Positions 33,478 to 43,297 are shown, counted from the stretch's first letter. The stretch is DNA of 64,000 bases from Pontibacter diazotrophicus (GCF_003367245.1 NZ_QRGR01000009.1:1-64000), one strand, 5' to 3'. Notes: generated by a model not told the origin, from the sequence alone. A program made the numbers and translations.

Positions 33478-35124
33478 ATGTCTCAGAAGATTCTAAAAAT
33501 ACACCCCGATGATAATGTGCTGGTTGCACTTACGGATTTGCCTGCAGGTGATACAGTAGCCTATCAGGATTTAACTATTACCCTTGTGGAGGATGTGCCT
33601 GCCAAGCACAAGTTTACCCAACAGGAGATGTTGCCTGAGCAGGAGATCATCATGTATGGTTCTCTTGTAGGAAAAGCAGTAACGGTAATTCCTGCAGGGG
33701 GCAGAATATCCATAGAAAACGTAAAGCACCAGGCTTCCACTTTTACTGGTAAAACCAAAACCACAGGCTGGCGGGCACCAGACGTGTCGAAATGGGCAAA
33801 CAAAACTTTCCAGGGCTACCACCGCGCCGACGGACAGGTAGGCACCGCCAACTATTGGCTGGTGATACCGCTGGTATTCTGTGAAAACAGAAATGTGAAT
33901 ATCATCAAACAGGCCTTTCTGGAAGAACTGGGCTTTGGCCGCCAGGATATCTATAAGTCTTATGTGCAGCAGATGGTGGAGCTGTACCAGGCAGGCAACA
34001 CAGCCGCTATCGCACAGTTGCCACTCCAAAACCACGCATCCAACGGGCACAAACGCATCTTCGAGAATATCGACGGCATTAAGTTTTTAACCCATGAAGG
34101 AGGCTGCGGCGGTATACGACAGGATTCTGAAGCACTTTGCGCCTTGCTGGCCGGCTATATCCACAACCCTAACGTGGCAGGAGCCACCGTGTTAAGCTTG
34201 GGTTGCCAGAATGCGCAGGCAAGTATTCTGGAGGAGAAGCTTAGAGCACTCGACCCGAATTTCACAAAGCCCCTCATTATGCTGGAGCAGCAACAAGAAG
34301 GGACGGAACATGAGCTACTGGCCAAGGCAATTAAACAAACTTTTCTTGCCCTTGTAGAAGCGGACAAGCAGGAGCGCCAGCCCGCTCCGCTTAGCAAGCT
34401 GGTGGTTGGCCTGGAGTGTGGCGGCTCCGATGGGTTCTCGGGTATATCCGCTAACCCAGCCGTGGGCCATGCCTCTGATTTGGTGGTGGCGCTGGGGGGT
34501 AAGTCCATGCTTTCAGAGTTTCCGGAACTGTGTGGTGTGGAGCAGGAACTGATAAACCGCTGTGTAGACGAAAAAACAGCAGACCGCTTTGTACAACTGA
34601 TGCGGGCTTATGCTTATGCCGCAGAGGCAGTAGGTTCTGGCTTTGATATGAACCCAAGCCCGGGAAACATAAAAGACGGTTTGATTACGGATGCTATTAA
34701 ATCTGCCGGAGCAGCCAAGAAAGGAGGCACTTCTCCTGTGGCAGATGTGCTGGATTATGGTGAATATGCCACTAAACCGGGGCTAACGCTTCTCTGCACA
34801 CCCGGAAACGATGTGGAAAGCACTACCGCCATGGCAGGATCCGGGGCCAACATCATCCTGTTTACCACTGGCCTGGGCACACCAACGGGCAACCCTGTTA
34901 CACCGGTCATTAAGGTGTCGTCTAACACAAAGCTGGCGCAGCGCATGCCTGATATTATTGATATTGATACAGGCCCTGTGATTGCAGGAGAAAAAAACAT
35001 AGAGGAAATGGGTGCTGAAATGCTGGATTTAATTATAGAAGTAGCCAGCGGCAAGGTTCAGCCAAAAGCTGTGCAGTTGGGGCAGGATGATTTTATACCC
35101 TGGAAGAGAGGCATTTCTCTTTAG
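33478..35124 (+). CDS. uxaA: altronate dehydratase
   Basis: A 548-residue cytoplasmic dehydratase turning D-altronate into 2-keto-3-deoxygluconate in the isomerase route of galacturonate breakdown. An N-terminal SAF-type UxaA domain (about residues 1-90: DNVLVALTDLPAGDTV) is followed by the large UxaA_C domain (about 105-548) with THEGGCGGIRQDSEAL, LGLECGGSD-like VGLECGGSDGFSGISANPAVG, and TPGNDVESTTAMAGSGANI. The frame opens earlier (TTG at 33436), but the ATG at 33478 matches the family and leaves the operator outside the coding region. It joins the pectin locus in purpose: galacturonate released there needs this step. Galactarate dehydratase is the main alternative reading of the family. 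Confidence 0.92.
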   Translation: MSQKILKIHPDDNVLVALTDLPAGDTVAYQDLTITLVEDVPAKHKFTQQEMLPEQEIIMYGSLVGKAVTVIPAGGRISIENVKHQASTFTGKTKTTGWRAPDVSKWANKTFQGYHRADGQVGTANYWLVIPLVFCENRNVNIIKQAFLEELGFGRQDIYKSYVQQMVELYQAGNTAAIAQLPLQNHASNGHKRIFENIDGIKFLTHEGGCGGIRQDSEALCALLAGYIHNPNVAGATVLSLGCQNAQASILEEKLRALDPNFTKPLIMLEQQQEGTEHELLAKAIKQTFLALVEADKQERQPAPLSKLVVGLECGGSDGFSGISANPAVGHASDLVVALGGKSMLSEFPELCGVEQELINRCVDEKTADRFVQLMRAYAYAAEAVGSGFDMNPSPGNIKDGLITDAIKSAGAAKKGGTSPVADVLDYGEYATKPGLTLLCTPGNDVESTTAMAGSGANIILFTTGLGTPTGNPVTPVIKVSSNTKLAQRMPDIIDIDTGPVIAGEKNIEEMGAEMLDLIIEVASGKVQPKAVQLGQDDFIPWKRGISL

Positions 35125-35321
35125 TTAATTTTCAAGAATCTTTATTCTTAAAATAAGAGTATAGAGTCAACATTGATGGCTAATTCATGAGGGCAAAGCT
35201 GCTCGGAATAGACCTGACACCTGCTGTTGTCGAGGTAATATGCTTCGGCAAAACAGCAAACCCTTAATACTATAAGCACTGTGCTTTTAAATAAAATGTA
35301 GATAGCTCAAAAAAACAACTT

Positions 35322-36332
35322 ATGGATGATCAACTGGCATTACCTGTAGGAACAACCCTCGACAGGTTTATCATGCGAAAACAAGAGGAATTCCCCTATG
35401 CTACCGGCGAACTGTCGCAGTTGCTCCGGGATATTGCCCTGGCAACCAAAATAGTGAACCGCGAGATAAACCGTGCTGGTTTGCTGGGGGTAACCGGTAA
35501 CTTTGGGCAACAGAACGTGCAGGGCGAAGAGCAGCAGAAACTGGATGTGATTGCCAACATTCGTTTTATCAGGGCGCTGCGAAATGGCGGAGAAGTATGT
35601 ACCGTTATATCTGAGGAAGAAGACCTTGTCATTCAGACGGGTAACACAAAGGGCAAGTACATCGTAGCGATGGACCCGCTCGATGGCTCTTCTAATATTG
35701 ATGTGAATGTTGCCATAGGCACTATTTTCTCTATCTACAGGAGGCTGTCTGACACCGGGGAAGACGGCACGCTCGAAGACTGCCTGCAGGATGGCACAAA
35801 GCAGGTGGCAGCCGGCTACATCATCTATGGCTCTTCTACGATGCTGGTATACACCACAGGCTGCGGCGTGAATGGTTTTACTTACGAGCCGTCGCTCGGC
35901 GAGTTCTTCCTGTCTCATCCGAACATAAAAACCCCGCAGGATGGCAAAACCTACTCCTGCAATGAGGGTAATGTAAACAGCTTTCCAGATGGAATCAAAG
36001 CTTATTTAAGTTATTGCAAAGAGCAGCACTATTCAGCCCGCTACATTGGCTCGCTGGTGGCAGACTTCCACCGGAACCTGCTGAAGGGCGGGATTTATTT
36101 ATACCCGCCAACAGCCAAATCGCCAAACGGTAAACTGCGCCTCGTGTATGAGTGCAATGCCCTGGCCATGATCATAGAGCAAGCGGGAGGCAAAGCAACA
36201 GATGGTTCTGAGCGGATTCTGGACAAGACTCCAACGGAACTGCATCAGCGTTGCCCTTTGGTTATCGGTTCGCCAGACATGGTAGACAAAGTAGAAGAGT
36301 TTCTGGCAGCTGAGGTTGTGGCTGTTAGTTAA
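35322..36332 (+). CDS. fbp: class I fructose-1,6-bisphosphatase
   Basis: A 336-residue cytoplasmic phosphatase making fructose-6-phosphate from fructose-1,6-bisphosphate in gluconeogenesis. Key blocks are EEEDLVIQT (metal-binding acidic residues), [20 protein letters not shown] (the catalytic DxLDGSSN), [36 protein letters not shown] and [19 protein letters not shown]. The length is standard. It lies 197 nt after altronate dehydratase on the same strand. The placement makes sense, since growth on uronates yields pyruvate and triose and requires gluconeogenesis; co-transcription is possible but not shown. Confidence 0.97.
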   Translation: MDDQLALPVGTTLDRFIMRKQEEFPYATGELSQLLRDIALATKIVNREINRAGLLGVTGNFGQQNVQGEEQQKLDVIANIRFIRALRNGGEVCTVISEEEDLVIQTGNTKGKYIVAMDPLDGSSNIDVNVAIGTIFSIYRRLSDTGEDGTLEDCLQDGTKQVAAGYIIYGSSTMLVYTTGCGVNGFTYEPSLGEFFLSHPNIKTPQDGKTYSCNEGNVNSFPDGIKAYLSYCKEQHYSARYIGSLVADFHRNLLKGGIYLYPPTAKSPNGKLRLVYECNALAMIIEQAGGKATDGSERILDKTPTELHQRCPLVIGSPDMVDKVEEFLAAEVVAVS

Positions 36333-36350
36333 AGTTTACTTTCCTAAATA

Positions 36351-36390
36351 CTGAAGCCGGAGCAGTCTTACCTGCTCCGGCTTCAGCTTT
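36351..36390. terminator. bidirectional terminator after fructose bisphosphatase
   Basis: CTGAAGCCGGAGCAG (36351-36365) pairs perfectly with CTGCTCCGGCTTCAG (36372-36386) around a six-base loop and is followed by CTTTATT. It separates the fbp gene from the converging DUF1080 gene. Confidence 0.88.
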
Positions 36391-36418
36391 ATTAAGGTGC
36401 ACCAGGTACTGGCGCTGC

Positions 36419-39400
36419 CTAGATGCTTTTATTGTTTTTACCTAAATCCTTTACCCGAATATTTCTGAACCAGACAGTGGAGCCGTGGCCAAGAAAGCCG
36501 ATATGCCCTTTCGCGCGTTTCAGGCCGGGGTGGTTTTCGCCATCTAATGTGCCTCCCTTGCTGGCCTCTGCGATATCTCCATCCAGGATAGTCGTTCCGT
36601 TCAGAATCACTTTCACTTTGTTGCCCCGCACTATCACTTCCTCATAGTTCCACTCCCCCACCGGCTTCAGGTAACCGCGTTTGGCCGGTATCACACCGTA
36701 CACGGAGCCATGGTACTGGTACTCTTTCAGGTTCCTGTAAATATCAGCGTCGTTGTCCAATATCTGCAGCTCCATGCCCACATAGGCAGCATCCCCCTCC
36801 AGCGGTGTGCGGATGCCCAGGCCATTATTAGCGCCAGGTGTCAGCTTGAACTCGAAACGGAACACAAAGTCGCCATACTCCTCCCTGGTATAGAGGTTGC
36901 CCCCGCTGCCGAACTTTGGCTCCCGCACCACCATCTCACCGTTCTCAGTCACGTAGTCTGCTGTGTTGCCCTGCCAGTTGTGCATGTTGGTGCCGTCGAA
37001 CAGTACCTTAAACCCTTCCTTTTTCTCGGCGGCACTTAGCTCAAAAGGCTTGGCGCGGGGAATCTCACGGATGTACAGGTCCCGGTAAGCCACCGGGGAA
37101 CCATGTGCCTGCAACTCCAGCTGCTCTTCCGGGAAGATAGGCATGCCCCTGTCCCAGTAATTCTCCAGCATCACGTTGTCCGTCACCAGCTCTCCGTTCA
37201 GGTACACTGTCACACGGTCGCCCTGCATCAATATCCGGAAGTTGTTCCACTCGCCCAGCGGGTTGTCGGCTACCTTCAGCGGCTTGCTTGGGTTCACCTT
37301 GTTGTTGTACAGCCCCCCCGAACCTACCTGTGCCCCGGCATCCACGCGTGAGGTATCCCACATCTGCACCTGGGGCGTGCCCCGCAGGTAAATGCCGGCG
37401 TCTCCTTCCCCGCTGCCGTCGTCGTATATCTTCCAGTCCACGAACATCTCAAAGTCACCGTATTTCTTCTCTGTCGTAAGGTTATTGTATCCTTTGCCGA
37501 CAAAAACTATCTCGCCGTTTTCTACTTTCCAGTCTCTTCTCATTTCCTCGTCGGCCGCCGCCTGCTTCTGGGCCAGCGTTTTGCTGTCCATCTGCGCGCG
37601 CTTAATGGGGTCTTCCACCAGGCCTTTCCAGCCGGTCAGGTCCTTTCCGTTGAACAGCGACACAAAGCCCTCTCCCTCCGGCATTTCCGCCAGAAACGTG
37701 CTGATAGCCTCCTTCTGGTATTCACTGTCAGGCCCTTCCAGCACCTGCATCGTCTTCGTCAGGTGCTCCCGTACCACATCACCCTGAAACTCCTTGTTCG
37801 ACAGCGCGATGTTCATCACCGCCAGGGCAGCCTCCTGCTGCAGTTCAGGGTCGTCAAGGTACTTCGCGGCGAAGACCAGCGCCGGGAACGTCCTGTTCCG
37901 CTCCACCTGCTGCAGTATCAGCCGCTTCTGCTCTTTGGTTCTGGCAAGCTCCATCCCGTTACGAAGCAGCAGCAGTTTCTGGTCTGCAGGGTATTTGGAG
38001 AGGCTCACGGTGCGGATATATCCCTTCAATGCCGGATCAAGGTAGGCAGCATTTTCTGGTTCCCGACTGATGCGGTACAGCTCCTGGGCCGCGCTTACAT
38101 CGGACCATCCCGACAAAGCCACGACGGCGGCCTGTTTGGAAGCTGCATCACCGGTTCGGAACGCCTCTGAAACAGTATGGAGCGCCTGTTCCCCTCCGAT
38201 ACCCGCCAGGATATCAAAATAGGCTGACTTTTTTTCCGCAGGGGTCTGTGCCATTTGCTGCAGGACCAGCTCAGCCTGCTGCGGTTGCGTCTCATACTCC
38301 CGCACGGCCGCGATAACGGCTTGCTGCACCGCCTGCAGTTCCTCCGGCTGCGATGCATTGTTCAGGAGGGTATACAGCCGGGGGAGATCTTCTTTCCTGG
38401 CCATTTGCCCGAGTGCAGACAAGGCTGCCAATCGCACGGTTGGGTTGTTGCTTTCAGCATAGGAGAACACTTCATCTATCCTGTTATGCGCGGCGCGGGC
38501 ACCCAACACAGCCAACAGCTCCGCCTGCCCTTCTGCAGGCATTTTTGGCAGGGCGTCGGCTACCCTATCCGTCATGCCATCACCTTTCATGATAAGCAAA
38601 GCGTTCCTTACGGCGACGGCGTCCTCTTGATTGCCTTTCCTCATGACTCTGAGCAACTGGGGAAGTGCCTCTTCCTGCCCGATTTTACCGGCTGCTGCAA
38701 CAGCTGCCAGTCTTATCTCGTCATTCCTGTTCCGCAGCGCTCTGTTAACTGTGGGCAAAGCTGCCGTTGCTCTGTTGTCTCCCAGCATTGTAATAATGTC
38801 TGCGCGCACCGGTGCGCTTGCCCTCTTCTGTTTCTTTACCCACATAGCTGTTGTGGCGGGGTTAACATAGGGAGCGGCGAAACGCAGGGCAGAAGCACGG
38901 TATTCGGGGTCACTTTCGCCGGCCGCGCTCACGAGCAGTGGCATGCTTTTCTCGCCCTGTAGCTCGGAGAGCAGTTTTAAGGCGGCGGTGCGGGTATGCA
39001 CCTGCCTTTGCTCTTCAGCACGCTGCAGCAGCGACTGCGCCACCTTTTCTGCCTGCTGCTGCTGTCCGTTTTCTGCCAGGCGCCGGGCATAGAGCAGGTA
39101 GGCGGCAGCGGCGTTGTCATTGTCATAGGTAAACCTGTCCTCTTCCGCTGCCTTCGCCAGCACGGCCTCCGAAGAAGGGTCCGCAATGTTGGCAAGGGCG
39201 TAGAGGGCGAGCTTCCTTAGTTTCGCGTCCTGGCTGCTTGCCAGTGGCGTAAGGGCAGCCACTGCCGCTGTAGGTCGGGTGTCTCCCAAGGCCTCCACCA
39301 GTGCGTAGCGGCAGCTTCCCTGGGTGCTTTGCAGTGCCTGCAGCAAAGCACTGTTGCCGCTGGCCGTGTTGATGCTGGTCAGGGCTGCAGCAGCGGGAGC

Positions 39401-39850
39401 ACACAGCCGCTCATCCCCCAGGTAGGGCTGCAGGCAGGAAACGGCGTCGTCTTTGCCTACTATCTGAAGCTGCCGGATGAGGAACGCCTTGTTCTCTTCG
39501 TCGCTTGCTTTCGCCAGTGATGCACAGTAGGCGTCCACACTCATCTTTCTCCAGTCCTCCCTTGCCGACTGCATCACATAATAGGAAAAGCCGCCCAGGG
39601 CGAACTCTATTTTTGAGTTATCACCCTTGCCGGGCGCGGAGAGCAGGCTGGTCATTTCCACAAGGCCGTCCCGGCCCATGGCTGCCATCTCACCCATACT
39701 AGCCTCCAACTGCTCCTTGTCCCTGGCAGGCATCTCCGCCAGCAGGTCAGCAATCTTGGTGGTGAGTGTACGCTGGTCGTCCTTTCGTTGCCCCAGGGCC
39801 AGGGTACTGACAGTAACCAGGGCAAGGAGCAGTAGTGCTGTTTTTCTCAT
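36419..39850 (-). CDS. HEAT-repeat protein with two DUF1080 (3-keto-disaccharide hydrolase-like) domains
   Basis: A 1143-residue exported protein. Signal peptide (LLLLALVTVSTLALGQ), then about 650 residues of alpha-helical HEAT repeats (for example LRKLALYALANIADPSSEAV, IRLAAVAAAGKIGQEEALPQ, VRLAALSALGQMARKEDLPR), then two DUF1080 jelly-roll domains at about 722-940 (GFVSLFNGKDLTGWKG, GDFEMFVDWKIYDDGSGEG) and 943-1135 (GFKVLFDGTNMHNWQG, YGDFVFRFEFKLTPGANNG). Work on this family shows 3-keto-glycoside hydrolase or lyase activity. The neighbouring oxidoreductase gene, 64 nt upstream, would supply 3-keto substrates. The HEAT part may be a scaffold or a glycan/protein platform. Catalytic residues were not verified. 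Confidence 0.88.
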   Translation of the reverse strand: MRKTALLLLALVTVSTLALGQRKDDQRTLTTKIADLLAEMPARDKEQLEASMGEMAAMGRDGLVEMTSLLSAPGKGDNSKIEFALGGFSYYVMQSAREDWRKMSVDAYCASLAKASDEENKAFLIRQLQIVGKDDAVSCLQPYLGDERLCAPAAAALTSINTASGNSALLQALQSTQGSCRYALVEALGDTRPTAAVAALTPLASSQDAKLRKLALYALANIADPSSEAVLAKAAEEDRFTYDNDNAAAAYLLYARRLAENGQQQQAEKVAQSLLQRAEEQRQVHTRTAALKLLSELQGEKSMPLLVSAAGESDPEYRASALRFAAPYVNPATTAMWVKKQKRASAPVRADIITMLGDNRATAALPTVNRALRNRNDEIRLAAVAAAGKIGQEEALPQLLRVMRKGNQEDAVAVRNALLIMKGDGMTDRVADALPKMPAEGQAELLAVLGARAAHNRIDEVFSYAESNNPTVRLAALSALGQMARKEDLPRLYTLLNNASQPEELQAVQQAVIAAVREYETQPQQAELVLQQMAQTPAEKKSAYFDILAGIGGEQALHTVSEAFRTGDAASKQAAVVALSGWSDVSAAQELYRISREPENAAYLDPALKGYIRTVSLSKYPADQKLLLLRNGMELARTKEQKRLILQQVERNRTFPALVFAAKYLDDPELQQEAALAVMNIALSNKEFQGDVVREHLTKTMQVLEGPDSEYQKEAISTFLAEMPEGEGFVSLFNGKDLTGWKGLVEDPIKRAQMDSKTLAQKQAAADEEMRRDWKVENGEIVFVGKGYNNLTTEKKYGDFEMFVDWKIYDDGSGEGDAGIYLRGTPQVQMWDTSRVDAGAQVGSGGLYNNKVNPSKPLKVADNPLGEWNNFRILMQGDRVTVYLNGELVTDNVMLENYWDRGMPIFPEEQLELQAHGSPVAYRDLYIREIPRAKPFELSAAEKKEGFKVLFDGTNMHNWQGNTADYVTENGEMVVREPKFGSGGNLYTREEYGDFVFRFEFKLTPGANNGLGIRTPLEGDAAYVGMELQILDNDADIYRNLKEYQYHGSVYGVIPAKRGYLKPVGEWNYEEVIVRGNKVKVILNGTTILDGDIAEASKGGTLDGENHPGLKRAKGHIGFLGHGSTVWFRNIRVKDLGKNNKSI

Positions 39851-39914
39851 ATTTTTATTGGCTTTAGAGCGTCCTGTTCGATATTATCCTACTTTATATT
39901 AGCTGAAAGTTCAA

Positions 39915-41174
39915 TTAAACAAGTGTCCAGTCGGAGCGCATGGGCTGGTAGACCAAACGGTTAGCCGCCTCGTCCTGGATAAACTCCTGCTTTACCGGGT
40001 CAAACTTCAGGGAGCGCCCCAGGCGCAGCGCCGCCAGCCCCATGTTCACGAGCGTGCAGGACCGGTGGCCGTTTTCTTCGTTGAGGGCAAACTTTTTGCG
40101 ATTCTTTACCGCCTCCACAAAGTCCGTCACCTGCGGCTCTGGGTCGGGGAAGGCAGCCAGTTTCCGCTGCAGGTCCGGGATATCGGATCGGAAGCCGGGG
40201 TAAAGCTTTCCGTTGGGCCCCTCTATGTAAGGGATGTTCTCCTCCTTGCCCTCGCCGTCCAGGATAATCTGGCAGCCGTCGTCGTAGGTATAGGTGATGC
40301 GGCGCCAGGTGCCCACGGCGTCTGTGTGCTGCTGCGGGGCGTCAATCTCCACCGACACGGGGCTGGTGTTGTCCTTTCCGAGGAAGTACTGGATGGGGTC
40401 CATGTAATGCTGCCCCATGTCGCCGAGGCCGCCGCCGTCATAGTCCCAGTAGCCCCGGAAGGTGCCGTGCACCCGGTGCGGGTTATAAGGTCTGTAGGGG
40501 GCCGGGCCCAGCCACATGTTGTAATCCAGTTCCTGCGGCACCGGCATGGGGTCGAGGCTGGTTTTGCCTACCCAGTAGAACTTCCAGTCGTAGCCCGTTC
40601 CGCGGCCCACCGTCACTTTCAGGGGCCAGCCGAGCATGCCGCTTTCCACCAGCTTCTTGATAGGCTTTACCGGGGTGCCCATGCCGTAGAAAATATCCTC
40701 GAACCGGAACCAGGTGTTGAGGCGGAAGATGCGGCCGTGCTGCTGCACAGCCTCCACCACGCGCTTGCCCTCCCCGATGGTGCGGGTCATGGGCTTCTCG
40801 CACCAGATATCCTTGCCGGCTCTGGCCGCGTCGGCTGCCATCAGGCCGTGCCAGTGCGGCGGGGTGGCGATGTGCACGATGTCTACCTCCGGCAGCTGTA
40901 TCAGCTCCCGATAGTCGGTAAAGGTCTTCACCCCTTTCCCCACCATCTCCACTGCTTTCTTCAGATGGTTCTGGTCCACGTCACACACAGCCACCACCCG
41001 GGTGTCGCCGTAGGGGAAGTGGTTGCGGCCCATGGAACCCACGCCGATGACACCTTTGGTCAACTGGTCGCTGGGCGCCACGTAGCCCCTGCCCCCCAGC
41101 ACAAAGCGTGGAACAATGGTGAAAGCGGCGATGGTGGCCGCAGACTTCTTCATAAAATCTCGTCTTGAACTCAT
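39915..41174 (-). CDS. Tat-exported Gfo/Idh/MocA family oxidoreductase
   Basis: A 419-residue NAD(P)-dependent sugar oxidoreductase with a twin-arginine signal (SSRRDFMKKSAATIAAF), so it is folded with its cofactor before export. The Rossmann domain has KGVIGVGSMGRNHF, TRVVAVCDVDQNHLKKAVEM, DIVHIATPPHWHGLMAADAA and the family EKP motif in IWCEKPMTRTIGEGKRVVEA. The C-terminal alpha/beta domain includes GGLGDMGQHYMDPIQYFLGK, whose GDMGQHYMD carries a likely catalytic His. Exported members with a tightly bound nicotinamide oxidise the C3 hydroxyl of glycosides. It lies between the GH29 and DUF1080 genes (gaps 45 and 64 nt), forming one operon. Confidence 0.93.
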   Translation of the reverse strand: MSSRRDFMKKSAATIAAFTIVPRFVLGGRGYVAPSDQLTKGVIGVGSMGRNHFPYGDTRVVAVCDVDQNHLKKAVEMVGKGVKTFTDYRELIQLPEVDIVHIATPPHWHGLMAADAARAGKDIWCEKPMTRTIGEGKRVVEAVQQHGRIFRLNTWFRFEDIFYGMGTPVKPIKKLVESGMLGWPLKVTVGRGTGYDWKFYWVGKTSLDPMPVPQELDYNMWLGPAPYRPYNPHRVHGTFRGYWDYDGGGLGDMGQHYMDPIQYFLGKDNTSPVSVEIDAPQQHTDAVGTWRRITYTYDDGCQIILDGEGKEENIPYIEGPNGKLYPGFRSDIPDLQRKLAAFPDPEPQVTDFVEAVKNRKKFALNEENGHRSCTLVNMGLAALRLGRSLKFDPVKQEFIQDEAANRLVYQPMRSDWTLV

Positions 41175-41219
41175 GGAAGATTACATTGAAAGGGTGGAAC
41201 ACTTTGTTTTACCGGTAAG

Positions 41220-42578
41220 CTATTCTCTTGGGGAGGCTTTATAAAAACCCACTTCGGCTAACTGCACCGGCTGCTTCGCCTCCAACACGGTTATCCTGAC
41301 TCTGGAAGTTTTGATCTGCGGAAACCTTAGCAGCCGCTTATACCCGATGGTGGTGAACTGGTCGACCTGCTGCCATGCCTTGCCGTCCCAGTATTCCATT
41401 AAAGCAGTTACATTCCGTTGTCCCTCTGCGATGTTCTCCTGAAACATGGCTCTGTCAAAAGCTATTTCTTTCTGGAAATCCCATACCAAGGGTTGCTTTT
41501 CTTTTAGGGTGATGTAAGTAGTGAGTTTCTGGTCGGTTAACTGTTTTGTGACTCTTCCTACAGCCAGATTCTCACGAAAAGTCTCGTCCAGGATACTCCT
41601 GAAGTCATGCAGGCTGCGCACATCCTGTTCTGCGAAAAGGCCTTTTGGGTTCGGCGGGATGTTCAGCAAGAGTAAACTGTTCCTGCCTACTGACTTATAG
41701 TAGAGGTCCACCAGCTGCTTTCCTGATTTTACTTTGCTGTCTTCTTCCGGATGATAGAACCAGCCCGGCCGAATAGATACGTCCGTCTCCGCCGGAATCC
41801 ACAAACTGCCCTCCGGGTCGCCCACGTTCAGGTATTTCGGGTCTGCCTTTCCGGGTGCCATTCCCACTGTGTCAATCGTAGACCAGCATGTTTCGCCTGC
41901 GTTTCCGGATTCGTTTCCAACCCAGCGCACATCAGGCCCCACATCCGAGAACATGACGGCCTTTGGCTGCAATTCACGCACTAACTGCCAATACCCGTCA
42001 AAATCATATTCCATATTTTTGGCATTATCCCCTTTGGCGCCGTCGAACCATACCTCTGACACCTCTCCGTAGTTCGTCAGCAATTCGCGCAGCTGGTTCT
42101 TGTAAAAGGCGTTATAAGACGGCGTGCCATACTGTTCCTCATGCTGGTCCCAGGGGGAGAGGTAAAAGCCGAACTTTATCCCGTACTCTTGGCAGGCATC
42201 CGCAATTTCTTTTACTACATCGCCTTTGCCGTTTTTCCAGGGGCTGCTGGCAACGGTATGGTCTGTGTATTTTGATGGCCAGAGGCAGAAGCCGTCGTGG
42301 TGCTTGGCCGTGATGATGGCCATTTTGAAACCTGTGTCTTTCAAGGTCTTGACAATCTTTCGCGCATCAAAGTCTTTCGGGTTGAAGATCTGCGGGCTCT
42401 CTGTTCCGTCGCCCCATTCTTTTCCGGTAAAGGTGTTTACCGTGAAGTGCAGGAAGGCGGTAGTTTCAAGCTGTTGCCACTCCAGCTGGCGGGGTTCGGG
42501 CTTTGGCAGTTCCTGTGCTACAATGGGGGTGGAGGCTACTATGGCAGCTATAAGGGTAAACAAAGTGTGCTTCTTCAT
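41220..42578 (-). CDS. GH29 alpha-L-fucosidase
   Basis: A 452-residue exported retaining exo-alpha-L-fucosidase (signal ends STPIVAQ). The catalytic barrel shows WQQLETTAFLHFTVNTFTGKEWGDG, MAIITAKHHDGFCLWPSKYT (the HHDGF block), FGFYLSPWDQHE and the nucleophile in VSEVWFDGAKGD, ending in a short beta-sandwich tail. The longer frame starts at 42674, but the ATG at 42578 begins the signal peptide. It is the first gene of a three-gene set with the oxidoreductase and the HEAT/DUF1080 protein. Fucose occurs on rhamnogalacturonan and xyloglucan side chains, so it fits pectin degradation. Activity on alpha-L-galactose is a family alternative. Confidence 0.93.
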   Translation of the reverse strand: MKKHTLFTLIAAIVASTPIVAQELPKPEPRQLEWQQLETTAFLHFTVNTFTGKEWGDGTESPQIFNPKDFDARKIVKTLKDTGFKMAIITAKHHDGFCLWPSKYTDHTVASSPWKNGKGDVVKEIADACQEYGIKFGFYLSPWDQHEEQYGTPSYNAFYKNQLRELLTNYGEVSEVWFDGAKGDNAKNMEYDFDGYWQLVRELQPKAVMFSDVGPDVRWVGNESGNAGETCWSTIDTVGMAPGKADPKYLNVGDPEGSLWIPAETDVSIRPGWFYHPEEDSKVKSGKQLVDLYYKSVGRNSLLLLNIPPNPKGLFAEQDVRSLHDFRSILDETFRENLAVGRVTKQLTDQKLTTYITLKEKQPLVWDFQKEIAFDRAMFQENIAEGQRNVTALMEYWDGKAWQQVDQFTTIGYKRLLRFPQIKTSRVRITVLEAKQPVQLAEVGFYKASPRE

Positions 42579-42968
42579 AGGCGTGTTTCGGGTATGGTAT
42601 AACCAGCCAATTCTAACTGGTACTTTTACATTCTTGCTTCCTTTGTTCGGCCAGCACTCAACTGCCGATAGCAAAGGTAATCCGGATGCCAGCTGCTTCT
42701 TTGCTTTCAGAGTTTGGTACAGGTTACCAGCTGTGCACCGCAGCCATAGATTTGCTACATCATAATAGTCACTTTCTTAATCATTTGCAAGAATTACAAC
42801 CTGCTTCACCGCCTTTTTGAAGTTGAACCAAGACCTGTTCCTATTCATTTTATACCGAATCTTATGAAGCAGATTCCAGAATGTTGGTGAATTTTCAAAT
42901 CCGCCGAAGCTGCCGTAGTGCCTGTTCATCCAGCGGCATTAGACCTACTGTTTCATTGTGTTAGTCTT

Positions 42969-43159
42969 AGCTCTCAAGGCCGAGAGGCCTCGTCTTGGGG
43001 GTAGGGGCCCTCTTTTGTGCAGCGCGCTGTGCATTTGAAGCTGCCGGGGGTAGGGGGCCTCTTTAGCTCTGCTCCGGCTGCCTCGCTATCGCTCAGCACC
43101 GCAACAAATACAAGGCGCTCAACACAAAGACTGGAAACACCTTCACTTCGTGCCAACAG
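42969..43159 (-). repeat. dispersed ~180-bp intergenic repeat, copy 2
   Basis: Reverse-complement copy of 3121-3294, about 17 bases longer because a GGCCCCCTACCCC-type block occurs twice. The small hairpin GAGGCC-TCTC-GGCCTT is kept with a changed loop. Flanking DNA is unlike copy 1, so the element is discrete. In the rest of 42579-43335 I see only an AT-rich upstream region for the GH29 gene and the terminator at 43256. Confidence 0.85.
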
Positions 43160-43255
43160 ATATACTTATACTTGATAAGTCACCTATATTTTTATCGAAG
43201 GGGCTTTATGTGAGTTGGCATTACTACTCCCTTTATCTCATAGGGTGCAGCGGCA

Positions 43256-43297
43256 ATAAAAAAGCCCTGTCGGTAAAGGCAGGGCTTTTTTATTTTG
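43256..43297. terminator. terminator downstream of the universal stress protein gene
   Basis: AAAAAAGCCCTG pairs with CAGGGCTTTTTT around a TCGGTAAAGG loop (43258-43292), with T/A runs on both strands. It ends the universal stress gene on the minus strand and could also stop plus-strand readthrough. Confidence 0.88.

Noticed and set aside
35125-35155. AAGAAT/ATTCTT hairpin after altronate dehydratase as terminator
   Set aside because: Six AT-rich pairs are too weak; fbp may well be read from the same transcript.
40065-41168. 367-codon plus-strand frame opposite the oxidoreductase gene
   Set aside because: It is a mirror of a high-GC coding gene with clear family motifs; its own sequence is His/Val/Ala-rich with no domain.
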